From Mesonia profundi (GTDB lineage Bacteria > Bacteroidota > Bacteroidia > Flavobacteriales > Flavobacteriaceae): 64,000 nt of DNA. Location: NCBI RefSeq assembly GCF_031085155.1, contig NZ_JAVHUL010000001.1:62001-126000 (forward strand), written 5' to 3'. The position numbers and the translations under genes are program-made. The notes beneath the pieces are model-generated. The model saw only the letters and a list, made by a program, of their open reading frames with translations, was not told the origin of the DNA and ran no database searches. Shown piece after piece: positions 19,715 to 27,943 of the stretch (position 1 is the stretch's first letter; each line of letters opens with the position of its first letter).

Positions 19715-20606
19715 TTACGATGATCTCGTCTTTTTGAATACTATAGTCTAATCCAAACGGCAAAGTGACAGATTTTATTGCTGTTTCTATGTCTTTATGG
19801 GTAAAACTACCAGTAAACAATTTTTCTTGATCTAAAGTAAGGTTTTTAGTTTGAATTTTAACCGCGTATTGTCTTTCAAATTCTTTAAAAACTTCCCTTA
19901 ACGGAATACTTTTAAACGTACTTTTTCCTCGTAACCAACTAGAGCTATTGTCAAAATTCTCATATTGATTGAGTTGCTGATCGCGAAATGCAAGACTTTT
20001 TCCTGCAGAAAGCTTTATGGTTTCATTATTAATTTTCACTTCTACCAAACCTTCATAACAATCTACTTGTATAGATTCTTCTCGCTGCCTCACATTAAAC
20101 TGCGTTCCAAGTACGGTAACTTCGCCTAAGTTGGTAATCACGGTGAATTTTTTCCCTTTAGCGACTTTAAAAAAAGCTTCTCCTGCTAAATGAATTTCCC
20201 TGTTTCCAGTCCAATTATCTTTAGAGTAAGAAATAGAAGAATTCGCATTTAAAACTACTTCTGAGTGATCGGGCAAACTCACTTGCTTGGTCACCTTTGC
20301 TAGGGTGTCAATATCGGTATAATTAGAATGGAAAAATAGAAAGTAAGATCCAATAGCGATCACTAAAATCGCGGCGATTCTAGGAAATCTGCTTAACCAA
20401 ATATTCTTGGTTTTTTTCTCTTGTTTCTCTTTCTTTAGGTTTTCTAAGCCCTCTGTAATATCTACTTCTGGAGCTTTAAAATGGGCGGCTTTCTCTGCGA
20501 TCTTCTTATAATCGTCAAAGCCTTCAATCCCTTGTAAAAATTGAATTTCTTCTGTAGATAAAGTTTCATTATCTAACCACTTCTTTATGATTTCTTCTTC
20601 TTTCAT
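19701..20606 (-). CDS. FecR-family anti-sigma factor
   Basis: This 301-residue protein has an N-terminal cytoplasmic segment (MKEEEIIKKWLDNETLSTEEI), one transmembrane helix (roughly residues 75-98, FPRIAAILVIAIGSYFLFF), a periplasmic FecR domain (LPDHSEVVLNANSSISY, EIHLAGEAFFKVAKGK, TVLGTQFNVR) and a C-terminal DUF4974 domain (PLREVFKEFERQYAVKI, FTGSFTHKDIETAIKSV). It should hold the upstream ECF sigma factor inactive until the TonB receptor binds ligand. Its end overlaps the receptor start, supporting translational coupling. Confidence 0.93.
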   Translation of the reverse strand: MKEEEIIKKWLDNETLSTEEIQFLQGIEGFDDYKKIAEKAAHFKAPEVDITEGLENLKKEKQEKKTKNIWLSRFPRIAAILVIAIGSYFLFFHSNYTDIDTLAKVTKQVSLPDHSEVVLNANSSISYSKDNWTGNREIHLAGEAFFKVAKGKKFTVITNLGEVTVLGTQFNVRQREESIQVDCYEGLVEVKINNETIKLSAGKSLAFRDQQLNQYENFDNSSSWLRGKSTFKSIPLREVFKEFERQYAVKIQTKNLTLDQEKLFTGSFTHKDIETAIKSVTLPFGLDYSIQKDEIIVSARE

Positions 20607-20659
20607 GCCTTATTTTCTACCTATAGAACAACTACTAGCTTATTTTTCCTACTCTATTT

Positions 20660-21175
20660 TTAAATTCCTTTGATTTCTTTACGGATTTTTTTTAGGGCGC
20701 CATAAATTCTTTTTTCAACAGCTTTTTGAGAAATATCGAGAATCTCGGCGATTTCTCTGTGTTTTTTGCCTTCCGTACGGTTGAGTAAAAAAGCAACCCG
20801 TTGAGCTTCGGTAAGGGTGGCAAGCGCTTTTTGGTATTTTTCAAGGTATTCTTTTTCTTCTAATAAATACTGCGGGTCTTGGTGATCTTGGTGTTTGGTT
20901 TTTTTCTTTTCATATTTCAAAACCACTTTTTGATGTTTTACCTCATTCAACATAAGGTTATTGGCGACGGTAAAAAGAAAACTTTTTGCTTTGCTTGGAG
21001 GAACTTTCTTGCAGTTTTGCCATAATTTTACAAAAGCTTCCTGCATTTTATCTTCGGGCTGAAGCACCTCTCCAAACTTGTAGTAAAGAAAGTCATGAAT
21101 GTTTTTAGCATGTTTTTGATACAAACTAGCAAAAACACTTTCTTGGCAAACATGCTCGTGTAGATCTTTAGCCAT
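20660..21175 (-). CDS. ECF-type RNA polymerase sigma factor
   Basis: This 171-residue sigma-70 family protein has region 2 (FASLYQKHAKNIHDFLYYKFG, EDKMQEAFVKLWQN) and region 4 with a helix-turn-helix (LTEAQRVAFLLNRTEGKKHREIAEILDISQKAVEKRIYGALKKIR read in parts, ~110-165). It is the first gene of an ECF-FecR-TonB receptor operon and probably autoactivates it. The upstream region shows no TAnnTTTG box on the minus strand, consistent with recognition by a different sigma factor. Confidence 0.93.
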   Translation of the reverse strand: MAKDLHEHVCQESVFASLYQKHAKNIHDFLYYKFGEVLQPEDKMQEAFVKLWQNCKKVPPSKAKSFLFTVANNLMLNEVKHQKVVLKYEKKKTKHQDHQDPQYLLEEKEYLEKYQKALATLTEAQRVAFLLNRTEGKKHREIAEILDISQKAVEKRIYGALKKIRKEIKGI

Positions 21176-21371
21176 TAAGTTGAGGTTTTTTTGTAAAATT
21201 AATAAAAAATATGAGTTGTCTATTAGGAGTTTTAGGAAATGTATTGTTTTATAGATGATTACCTATGGGAAATGCAAAAAGAATTTTAATTTCTTTGGCT
21301 TTTATAAAACTAGACCTTTTGTGAAAGTCTAAACACCGCAGAGAGTAAATAGTTTTTTGTTGTTTTAGTTT

Positions 21372-21403
21372 AAAGACCACTGTATTACTCAGTGGTCTTT
21401 TTT
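21372..21403 (+). terminator. Orphan intrinsic terminator upstream of ffh
   Basis: AAAGACCACTG and CAGTGGTCTTT form a perfect 11-bp stem around a 7-nt loop, followed by T6. On the plus strand nothing coding precedes it within the gap, so it may end a small RNA, or on the minus strand act as a leader attenuator of the ECF operon. Confidence 0.7.
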
Positions 21404-21460
21404 ATGAATACGTTTTGCTATTTTCCTGCATTAAGACTTTATAGTTAAACATCTAATCCT

Positions 21461-21468
21461 TAACTTTG
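21461..21468 (+). promoter_or_regulatory. -7 box (TAACTTTG) for ffh
   Basis: TAACTTTG matches TAnnTTTG and lies 26 bp before the ffh ATG. No clear TTG at -33. Confidence 0.5.
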
Positions 21469-21494
21469 CAATTCCTAAAAATAGAAGAAAGCCT

Positions 21495-22823
21495 ATGTTT
21501 GATAATTTAAGTGATAAGCTAGATAAAGCATTACACGTCCTAAAAGGACACGGACAAATTACGGAGGTTAACGTAGCAGAAACGTTAAAAGAAGTACGTC
21601 GTGCTTTAGTAGACGCCGATGTGAATTACAAAATTGCCAAAGAGTTTACAAGTACAGTAAAGGAAAAGGCTCTAGGGGAAGATGTATTAACTAGTCTTAA
21701 ACCGGGACAGTTAATGGTTAAGCTTGTAAAAGATGAGCTTATTCAATTAATGGGAGGTGATGTCGCAGGAATCAATCTTTCTGGGGATCCTAGCATTATT
21801 TTAATGTCGGGACTTCAAGGTAGTGGTAAAACCACCTTTTCTGGTAAACTAGCCAACTTCTTAAAAACAAAAAAGACAAAAAAGCCTCTTTTAGTAGCTT
21901 GTGATGTTTACCGTCCAGCGGCGATAGACCAGTTACACGTGGTAGGAGAGCAGATAGGAGTAGAGGTATATTCAGATAGAGATACCAAAGATCCTGTAAA
22001 AATATCTCAAGATGCGATTGCTTACGCAAAAGAGCATGGATTTAATGTCGTGATTATTGATACAGCAGGACGTTTGGCTGTAGATGAGGTGATGATGACC
22101 GAGATTTCTAATATCCATAAAGCAATTCAGCCTCAAGAAACACTTTTCGTAGTAGATTCTATGACGGGTCAGGATGCTGTGAATACCGCAAAATCATTTA
22201 ACGATGTATTGAATTTTGATGGGGTTATCTTAACCAAATTAGATGGTGATACACGTGGGGGAGCTGCGATTTCTATTAAATCTGTAGTGAATAAACCTAT
22301 TAAGTTTATTGGTACGGGTGAAAAAATGGAAGCCATTGATGTGTTCTATCCAGAACGTATGGCCGACCGTATTTTAGGAATGGGGGATGTGGTTTCTTTA
22401 GTGGAGAGAGCACAAGAGCAATACGATGAAGAAGAAGCGAGAAATTTGCAAAAGAAAATCGCTAAGAACCAATTTGGTTTTGATGATTTCTTAAAGCAAA
22501 TCCAGCAGGTAAAAAAGATGGGGAACATGAAAGACCTTGTCGGAATGATTCCTGGTGCTGGAAAAATGATGAAAGATATAGATATTGATGATGATGCTTT
22601 TAAACATATTGAAGCTATCATTCATTCGATGACCCTAGAGGAAAGAACACAACCTTCTTTGATTAACGCAAGTAGAAAAAAGAGAATAGGAAAAGGTTCT
22701 GGAACTTCGGTAACGCAAGTAAATCAGCTGTTAAAACAATTTGAGCAGATGAGCAAAATGATGAAGATGATGCAAGGCGGCGGCGGTAAAAAAATGATGC
22801 AGATGATGAAAGGAATGAAGTAA
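21495..22823 (+). CDS. ffh: Signal recognition particle protein Ffh
   Basis: This 442-residue SRP54-type GTPase has an N domain (1-~90), then a G domain with P-loop GLQGSGKTTF (Gly109 region), DVYRPAAIDQL, DTAGRL and TKLDGDTRGGA. A methionine-rich M domain (MIPGAGKMM, then MSKMMKMMQ and KKMMQMMKGMK at the C-terminus) binds signal peptides and 4.5S RNA. It targets membrane and secreted proteins to the translocon. Complete and canonical; it has its own terminator. Confidence 0.98.
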   Translation: MFDNLSDKLDKALHVLKGHGQITEVNVAETLKEVRRALVDADVNYKIAKEFTSTVKEKALGEDVLTSLKPGQLMVKLVKDELIQLMGGDVAGINLSGDPSIILMSGLQGSGKTTFSGKLANFLKTKKTKKPLLVACDVYRPAAIDQLHVVGEQIGVEVYSDRDTKDPVKISQDAIAYAKEHGFNVVIIDTAGRLAVDEVMMTEISNIHKAIQPQETLFVVDSMTGQDAVNTAKSFNDVLNFDGVILTKLDGDTRGGAAISIKSVVNKPIKFIGTGEKMEAIDVFYPERMADRILGMGDVVSLVERAQEQYDEEEARNLQKKIAKNQFGFDDFLKQIQQVKKMGNMKDLVGMIPGAGKMMKDIDIDDDAFKHIEAIIHSMTLEERTQPSLINASRKKRIGKGSGTSVTQVNQLLKQFEQMSKMMKMMQGGGGKKMMQMMKGMK

Positions 22824-22833
22824 CATACTATTT

Positions 22834-22864
22834 AGGGCTAAAGAGCAAAATCTTTAGCCTTTTT
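22834..22864 (+). terminator. Intrinsic terminator after ffh
   Basis: AGGGCTAAAGA and TCTTTAGCCT form an ~11-bp stem with a 6-nt loop and T5. It ends just before the folD ATG at 22878, so folD must be read from a promoter in or near this hairpin or by read-through. Confidence 0.8.
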
Positions 22865-22877
22865 AATTCTTATAAGA

Positions 22878-23768
22878 ATGACAATTTTAGACGGTAAAAA
22901 AGTAAGCAACGACATTAAAGATGAAATTGCTGCAGAAGTTTCTAAGATGAAACAAAAAGGGGAGAAAGTTCCTCATCTTGCTGCGATTATTGTAGGAAAT
23001 GATGGCGCGAGCAAAACCTATGTAAATAGCAAAGTGAGAGCTTGTGAACGCGTAGGCTTTGAGTCTACCATGGTAAGAATGTCCAGCACGACAAGTGAAA
23101 TAGAATTGTTGGAAAAAATTAAGGAGCTGAACGAAGATGATGCTATTGACGGCTTTATTGTTCAGTTGCCACTGCCTCCACAAATTAATACCCAACAAGT
23201 ATTAATGGCGGTAGATCCAGATAAAGATGTAGATGGTTTTCATCCTACTAACTTTGGGAAGATGTCTTTGGATATGACCTCATTTATCCCTGCAACCCCT
23301 TTTGGGATTTTAGAACTTCTAGAACGCTATGATATTCCTACTAAAGGAAAACATACTGTAGTGATAGGAAGAAGTCATATTGTAGGGAGACCTATGAGTA
23401 TTCTCATGGGAAGAATGGGCTTTCCTGGCAACTCTACCGTTACGTTAACACACAAATACACCAAAAACATTACACAAATTACTTCTCAAGCAGATATTAT
23501 TATTGTTGCGGTAGGAATTCCACATTTCTTAAAAGCTGAAATGATTAAAGATGATGCCGTGGTAATTGATGTAGGAATTACAAGAGTACCTGATGAAACT
23601 GCAAAAAAAGGATATGTAATTACAGGAGATGCAGATTTTGATAATGTAAAAAAGAAAACCTCTTATATTACTCCGGTTCCAGGAGGAGTTGGTCCCATGA
23701 CCATTGCGATGTTGTTAAAAAACACTCTCTTGGCAAGAGATCGTCATCGGTTGAGACAAAATAAATAG
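22878..23768 (+). CDS. folD: Bifunctional methylenetetrahydrofolate dehydrogenase / cyclohydrolase
   Basis: This 296-residue FolD has the substrate-binding SKTYVNSKVRACERVGF motif (Tyr/Lys catalytic pair), the DGFIVQLPLPPQIN signature, PDKDVDGFHPTNFGKM, the Rossmann segment VVIGRSHIVGRPMS, and the C-terminal TPVPGGVGPMTIAML. It interconverts 5,10-methylene- and 10-formyl-THF for purine synthesis and one-carbon metabolism. It follows ffh by 54 bp across a hairpin. Confidence 0.97.
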   Translation: MTILDGKKVSNDIKDEIAAEVSKMKQKGEKVPHLAAIIVGNDGASKTYVNSKVRACERVGFESTMVRMSSTTSEIELLEKIKELNEDDAIDGFIVQLPLPPQINTQQVLMAVDPDKDVDGFHPTNFGKMSLDMTSFIPATPFGILELLERYDIPTKGKHTVVIGRSHIVGRPMSILMGRMGFPGNSTVTLTHKYTKNITQITSQADIIIVAVGIPHFLKAEMIKDDAVVIDVGITRVPDETAKKGYVITGDADFDNVKKKTSYITPVPGGVGPMTIAMLLKNTLLARDRHRLRQNK

Positions 23769-23779
23769 CGAGCATAAAG

Positions 23780-23805
23780 AAAGCCTCCATTTGGAGGCTT
23801 TTTTT
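23780..23805. terminator. Bidirectional terminator between folD and the DUF1232 gene
   Basis: AAAGCCTCCA and TGGAGGCTTT form a tight stem-loop with flanking T7. It lies between convergent folD and the DUF1232 gene, 1 bp from the latter's stop. Confidence 0.8.
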
Positions 23806-23806
23806 A

Positions 23807-24214
23807 TTAGGTATTGTCTGCTTCTTCAATTTTCCAATCGAGGTAATTGTGCAAATCTGTTTCAACAAATTTGAGAGCAAAAGTGAGCACACTCAAATCG
23901 TCTATATAACCTAGAACTGGAATAAAATCTGGAACCAGATCTAAGGGGTTAAGAATATATAAAAGCGAAAATATAATAGATCCTATGGTGAACCAAGGAA
24001 CTTCGGTATATAGACCGTTTTTATAATCCTTCAGCATTTTTAGCATCAGCTTTGTCAAAGACGCATATTTCTCAAGAATGCCAGAGTTAGCAATTTTCTC
24101 TTCGATATCCTCTTCTTTAGAAATAGTCACATCCATATCTTCGCGAGAGGTTTTTGAAGCTTGCTTTTTTACATAAGCTTCATCAATTTTCTTTTCTTTA
24201 TTAAAAATTCCCAT
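23807..24214 (-). CDS. YkvA / DUF1232 family protein
   Basis: This 135-residue protein carries the DUF1232 core at ~85-120, a hydrophobic segment with the signature LNPLDLVPDFIPVLGYIDD, preceded by a charged ~75-residue N-terminal region (FNKEKKIDEAYVKKQ). The family is widespread, probably membrane-associated, and of unknown function. It starts 2 bp after the AI-2E permease gene, so it is the last gene of the minus-strand string beginning near 27647. Confidence 0.85.
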   Translation of the reverse strand: MGIFNKEKKIDEAYVKKQASKTSREDMDVTISKEEDIEEKIANSGILEKYASLTKLMLKMLKDYKNGLYTEVPWFTIGSIIFSLLYILNPLDLVPDFIPVLGYIDDLSVLTFALKFVETDLHNYLDWKIEEADNT

Positions 24215-24216
24215 AA

Positions 24217-25281
24217 TTATAATGTTTTAGATTCTGTTTTATTGTCTACTTCTTTTGGTATTGGCTTATGAGTATTACTTTTTCCGTATTCTTTTTTATA
24301 AATCTTAACGATCAATAAAAATAAAGAAATTAGAAGAGGACCAAAAATAAGTCCGATAAATCCAAATAATGGTACTCCCACCACTACTCCAAGTAGGGTT
24401 ATTAGGGGGTGCACATCAGACAATTTTCTTAATACATAAAGTCTGATGATATTATCAGTACTTCCTACAACAACGATTCCATAAATTAAAATAGCGATGG
24501 CTTGCCAATTATGCCCCTGAGCAAATAATAATATAGCTACCGGGAAAATTCCTATGGCGGTTCCTACAAACGGGATCATAGATCCTATAGTAGTAATGAC
24601 AAACCAGAAGAAAGGATCGGTTACTCCAAAAATAAGAAAGCCTATCAAGGCGATAATTCCTTGGCAAATTGCTACTAAAGGAATTCCAATCGCATTGGCT
24701 TTTACCATTTCGGTACTTTCTTTTCCAATAAGACTTAAGTTTTCAGAGTTTAAAGGAACATATTCATTCATGGTTTCTCTAACTTGCTTTCTGTTAGTGA
24801 GCATGTAGTAGAGAAGAAAATACATGATTCCTATGGCTATGAAAGCATCAAAGGTACCACCAGCAACACTTTGTAAGTTGTTAGAAACCCAACTGCCAAT
24901 CTCACTGGCATTAATTTCTTTGGTGAAATTGTAATTTACGGCGTGTTCCCAATCACTCATTTGTTGCTTGATTGCATTCACTACCTTTTCGGAATTGTTT
25001 ACTGCTTTACCTATTTTTGAAGTAAGCATCAATACAATCCCTGCCGTTGGAATTAAAATTCCTATAAAGGAGAAAGCCATTAATGTTCCTGCTGCTAAAT
25101 CTTGATTCCAACCTCTTTTTAAAAGTTTGGTCATCCACTTTTTTAGAAGGACATAAAAAGTAATTGCTCCAAGGACACCAGATAGGTAAGGAGCCATTTC
25201 TGCAAAAATAAGATATCCTAATACTACGATAAGTAGTAAAATGAATAATTGTCTAACAAATTCTGGTTGTAGTCTTTTCAT
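24217..25281 (-). CDS. AI-2E family transporter (PerM-like permease)
   Basis: This 354-residue membrane protein has about eight hydrophobic segments and the UPF0118/AI-2E exporter pattern: three N-terminal helices (LFILLLIVVLGYLIFAEMAPYLSG), a soluble insert (~65-150), and the C-terminal set with GFIGLIFGPLLISLFLLIVKIY and IPFVGTAIGIFPVAILLF. Members have been linked to AI-2 export or Na+/H+ exchange; the substrate here is unknown. It ends in a polar tail (PIPKEVDNKTESKTL). It is packed with 2-3 bp gaps in the minus-strand string. Confidence 0.88.
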   Translation of the reverse strand: MKRLQPEFVRQLFILLLIVVLGYLIFAEMAPYLSGVLGAITFYVLLKKWMTKLLKRGWNQDLAAGTLMAFSFIGILIPTAGIVLMLTSKIGKAVNNSEKVVNAIKQQMSDWEHAVNYNFTKEINASEIGSWVSNNLQSVAGGTFDAFIAIGIMYFLLYYMLTNRKQVRETMNEYVPLNSENLSLIGKESTEMVKANAIGIPLVAICQGIIALIGFLIFGVTDPFFWFVITTIGSMIPFVGTAIGIFPVAILLFAQGHNWQAIAILIYGIVVVGSTDNIIRLYVLRKLSDVHPLITLLGVVVGVPLFGFIGLIFGPLLISLFLLIVKIYKKEYGKSNTHKPIPKEVDNKTESKTL

Positions 25282-25284
25282 ATA

Positions 25285-25707
25285 TTAGGAAGCAAATAGT
25301 TGGTCTGGGTCTTTAAAAGCTTTAAATTCTAGGGCATTACCACAAGGGTCGTAGAAAAACATGGTCATTTGTTCTCCTGTTTTTCCTTTAAACCTTATAT
25401 AAGGTTCAATCTCAAACTGAACATCTCTTTGCTTTAATTGATCTGCAAAAGATTCAAAAATTTCCCAAGGAAGAACTACTCCAAAATGAGGAACAGGTAC
25501 ATTTTTTCCATCAATGGAACTTTGCGTAGAAGCACGATGCTCACCTTCGTCTAAATGGATCACCAATTGGTGACCAAAAAAATCATAATCTACCCAATGG
25601 TCGCTGCTTCTTCCTTCTTTAAAATGTAGCGTTTTGGTGTAAAAGACCCTCGCCTTTTGTAGGTCGTCCACAGGGATCGCTAAATGGAATGGTGGTACTT
25701 TTCTCAT
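25285..25707 (-). CDS. VOC superfamily (glyoxalase-like) protein
   Basis: This 140-residue protein has the paired beta-alpha-beta-beta-beta arrangement of the vicinal oxygen chelate fold: FHLAIPVDDLQKARVFYTKTL at the N-terminus and FFYDPCGNALEFKAF at the C-terminus. Candidate metal ligands are His8 and the Glu in LEFKAF. It could be a dioxygenase-like or glyoxalase-like enzyme; the substrate cannot be told. It is co-transcribed with neighbours (3-4 bp gaps). Confidence 0.85.
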   Translation of the reverse strand: MRKVPPFHLAIPVDDLQKARVFYTKTLHFKEGRSSDHWVDYDFFGHQLVIHLDEGEHRASTQSSIDGKNVPVPHFGVVLPWEIFESFADQLKQRDVQFEIEPYIRFKGKTGEQMTMFFYDPCGNALEFKAFKDPDQLFAS

Positions 25708-25711
25708 AAAC

Positions 25712-25951
25712 TTAATTATTTCTTAAGGCTTTAATTAGTTCTTTCTTGTTCATTTTGGAACGATTTTTAATACCTACATTCTTGGCTTGCTCATAAAGCT
25801 CTTGTTTAGTCCATGCTTCATACTTTTTAGCTTCGCCTCCTTTTTTACCAGCATTTGGAGTATTAGCAATTCTGGCAGATTTCTCTTTACTATAGCCTTT
25901 ATCTCTTAAAGCTTTATATTGATCTTCATTTTTGATTCTTGGCTTTTCCAT
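25712..25951 (-). CDS. Small Rho-N / SAP-like domain protein
   Basis: This 79-residue basic protein has an N-terminal conserved block (EDQYKALRDKGYSKEKSARIAN, then TPNAGKKGGEAKKYE) and a C-terminal helix-extended-helix motif (WTKQELYEQAKNVGIKNRSKMNKKELIKALRNN in two parts) resembling the Rho N-terminal/SAP nucleic-acid-binding motif. The combination is frequent in Bacteroidota and Proteobacteria as an uncharacterised small protein, possibly DNA- or RNA-binding. It ends 4 bp before the VOC gene. Confidence 0.78.
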   Translation of the reverse strand: MEKPRIKNEDQYKALRDKGYSKEKSARIANTPNAGKKGGEAKKYEAWTKQELYEQAKNVGIKNRSKMNKKELIKALRNN

Positions 25952-25999
25952 TTTTAGTTAAAGTTACCAAGATCAAACGATAAAACCCTTAAAAATATG

Positions 26000-26800
26000 T
26001 TAGTTTTTTCTTCTGTTTTTTGCAGACCTAATATATTTTTTAGGAGCATCTTGCTCTGACGTCTTTGAGGAATCATCCTCTGTTTTGGTGGATGTGGAAA
26101 CGATTTGACTCAGTTCTTCAAGCTCCTTCTCTGTAAGATCCCTATATTCTCCCACAGCCACATCCAAAGGAATATTTAAGACTCTAACTCGTTTTAGTTG
26201 TACCACTTCATAGTTTAGGTATTCGCACATACGTCTAATTTGTCTATTGAGACCTTGTGTAAGGATCAGTTTAAATTCGTGAGAACCTATTTTCTCTACT
26301 TCACATTTTTTGGTCACCGTATCTAAAATAGGAATTCCGTTAGACATTCTTTCTATAAAAGCTTCGGTAACGGGACGGTTTACTTTCACTAGGTATTCTT
26401 TTCCGTGATTGTTTCTAGAGCGTAGAATTTTATTAACGATATCTCCGTCATTAGTTAGTAGAATAAGGCCTTCACTGGGTTTATCAAGCCTTCCAATAGG
26501 GAAGATACGACTAGGATAATTAATGTAATCTATAATATTGTCTTTTTCTACACGAGTATCGGTAGTGCATACAATGCCTACAGGTTTATGAAACGCAATA
26601 TAAACAGGCTTTTCTTTGGGAGAAATTAATTCGCCTAGAACTCTAACTTCATCTCCTTCAGAAATTTTTGCTCCCATTTCGGGAACACTTCCATTAATGG
26701 TAACTTTACCTTCTTCTATGAGTTGATCTGCCTTTCTTCTAGAGCAGTAACCGGCTCCACTAAGGTATTTGTTGATTCTGATGAGGTTTTCTTGAGACAA
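26000..26800 (-). CDS. rluF: 23S rRNA pseudouridine synthase, RluF-like
   Basis: This 266-residue protein has an N-terminal S4 RNA-binding domain (IRINKYLSGAGYCSRRKADQL) and an RsuA/RluB/E/F-type catalytic domain with the Asp motif FPIGRLDKPSEGLILLTNDG. The end of the domain (LTQGLNRQIRRMCEYLNYEV) and the spacing resemble RluF (U2604). A low-complexity tail (KTEDDSSKTSEQDAPKKYI) follows. The only start before the S4 domain is TTG at 26800; no in-frame ATG precedes it. It lies 10 bp after the hydrolase gene. Confidence 0.87.
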   Translation of the reverse strand: MSQENLIRINKYLSGAGYCSRRKADQLIEEGKVTINGSVPEMGAKISEGDEVRVLGELISPKEKPVYIAFHKPVGIVCTTDTRVEKDNIIDYINYPSRIFPIGRLDKPSEGLILLTNDGDIVNKILRSRNNHGKEYLVKVNRPVTEAFIERMSNGIPILDTVTKKCEVEKIGSHEFKLILTQGLNRQIRRMCEYLNYEVVQLKRVRVLNIPLDVAVGEYRDLTEKELEELSQIVSTSTKTEDDSSKTSEQDAPKKYIRSAKNRRKN

Positions 26801-26810
26801 AATGTATGAT

Positions 26811-27647
26811 TTAATGATTTATAAAAGAAAGCATGTGTTGGTAAACTTGCTCATTGTTTAGCGAGTGCCCGCCGCCTTCGGTAATAATTAATTCAGAGTT
26901 TTTCCATTCTTTATGAATTGCTTTGGAAGCAGCAATAGGAGCTATTTTATCATATTGATCATGAATTATAAGTCCGGGTTTCTTCACCTTTTTTGCAAAC
27001 TTGGCAATAGAAAAATCTTCAAACTTATAACCTAACTCTTTATAAAAATGCTCTTCTAAGGTTTTCATCACTCGAGGCTTTAGCTGAAGTAGTTTTTGGT
27101 AGTCGCTCATGATTGCGGAAAGCTCTGATGGAGGTCCTAGCAATATCAACTTTTCTACGTCATTTTTAAACTGATGTTGATGATAAATCGTAGACATAGC
27201 ACCAATACTATGACCAATAATCATTGCGGGAGAAATATGGTTGACCACTTCTTGTATGGCGTTTGCATACAAAGGAACATTAATCAGTCTTCCTTCAGAA
27301 TAACCGTGAGCGGGAGCATCAAAAGCAAAAACATCATAATTTTCTTTTTGAAGTTTTTTTATAAAGTCTTCCCAACGATGTGTATTGCTTTCCCAACCGT
27401 GAACCAATAGAATTTTCTTATTATTTCCTGGCCATCGGTAGGTTTGTATTTTTTTTTCCTGAAAAAGAATCACTTCATCTTTAGCCTTATCTAAAAAGGC
27501 TTCTTGCTCTGGCTTCACTTTTCCTTTACGTGGGGCACAAAAGAGGTCGAAAGCTTTTAAGGCTACTTTTTTAGGCTGAATTAGGTGCTGTGAATTAAAC
27601 TGCATCCCAATGATTCTAGGTAGGTATTTTTTAAACTTTTTTTTCAT
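26811..27647 (-). CDS. Alpha/beta hydrolase
   Basis: This 278-residue alpha/beta-hydrolase fold protein has the oxyanion motif LLVHGWESNTHRW (~90), nucleophile elbow GHSIGAMS (~145), acid in IIHDQYDKIAPI (~238) and catalytic His in EGGGHSLNN (~263). There is no signal peptide; a basic N-terminus (MKKKFKKYLPRIIG) precedes. The substrate is unknown; esterase or lipase-like activity is likely. It may start the minus-strand string running down to 23807. Confidence 0.88.
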   Translation of the reverse strand: MKKKFKKYLPRIIGMQFNSQHLIQPKKVALKAFDLFCAPRKGKVKPEQEAFLDKAKDEVILFQEKKIQTYRWPGNNKKILLVHGWESNTHRWEDFIKKLQKENYDVFAFDAPAHGYSEGRLINVPLYANAIQEVVNHISPAMIIGHSIGAMSTIYHQHQFKNDVEKLILLGPPSELSAIMSDYQKLLQLKPRVMKTLEEHFYKELGYKFEDFSIAKFAKKVKKPGLIIHDQYDKIAPIAASKAIHKEWKNSELIITEGGGHSLNNEQVYQHMLSFINH

Positions 27648-27675
27648 TCGGTAAGCCAGAAAAATTAATGTGATT

Positions 27676-27861
27676 TTACACCTCGTCCGTATCTTTTTTT
27701 CTCTTTACAATTCCAATCCCTGCAAGAAAAAATATAAGTCCAATAATAGCAAAAGCCCAAGGACTCATGCCTATATTCATCTCTCCAAAAATTCCGAAAA
27801 TGCCAAGAACTAAGCAAATCATTCCAGCAACGGTAAGTATGATTCCTAATATTTTAATCAT
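27676..27861 (-). CDS. Small two-helix membrane protein
   Basis: This 61-residue protein has two hydrophobic helices (IKILGIILTVAGMICLVLGIFGIF and AFAIIGLIFFLAGIGIV) joined by a short loop (GEMNIGMSPW) and a basic tail KRKKDTDEV. No named family is recognised, but such small proteins are common. It stands 28 bp upstream of the hydrolase gene in the same orientation. Confidence 0.65.
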   Translation of the reverse strand: MIKILGIILTVAGMICLVLGIFGIFGEMNIGMSPWAFAIIGLIFFLAGIGIVKRKKDTDEV

Positions 27862-27943
27862 CGTAATATGTATTGGTTAGAAAGCTAAAGTTATGGATTA
27901 CTCGTTTCAACTCTTCTTTAATTAACATTTTCTAAAGGAAAAA

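Larger units (their letters stand above)
21176..21494. other. Divergent intergenic region between ECF sigma gene and ffh
   Basis: This 319-bp gap contains no plausible gene. Its content is a weak hairpin (AGAC-C-TTT / AAAGTCT around 21313-21331), a strong orphan terminator hairpin at 21372-21403, and the ffh -7 box at 21461-21468. The terminator has no protein gene in front of it on either strand. Confidence 0.6.
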
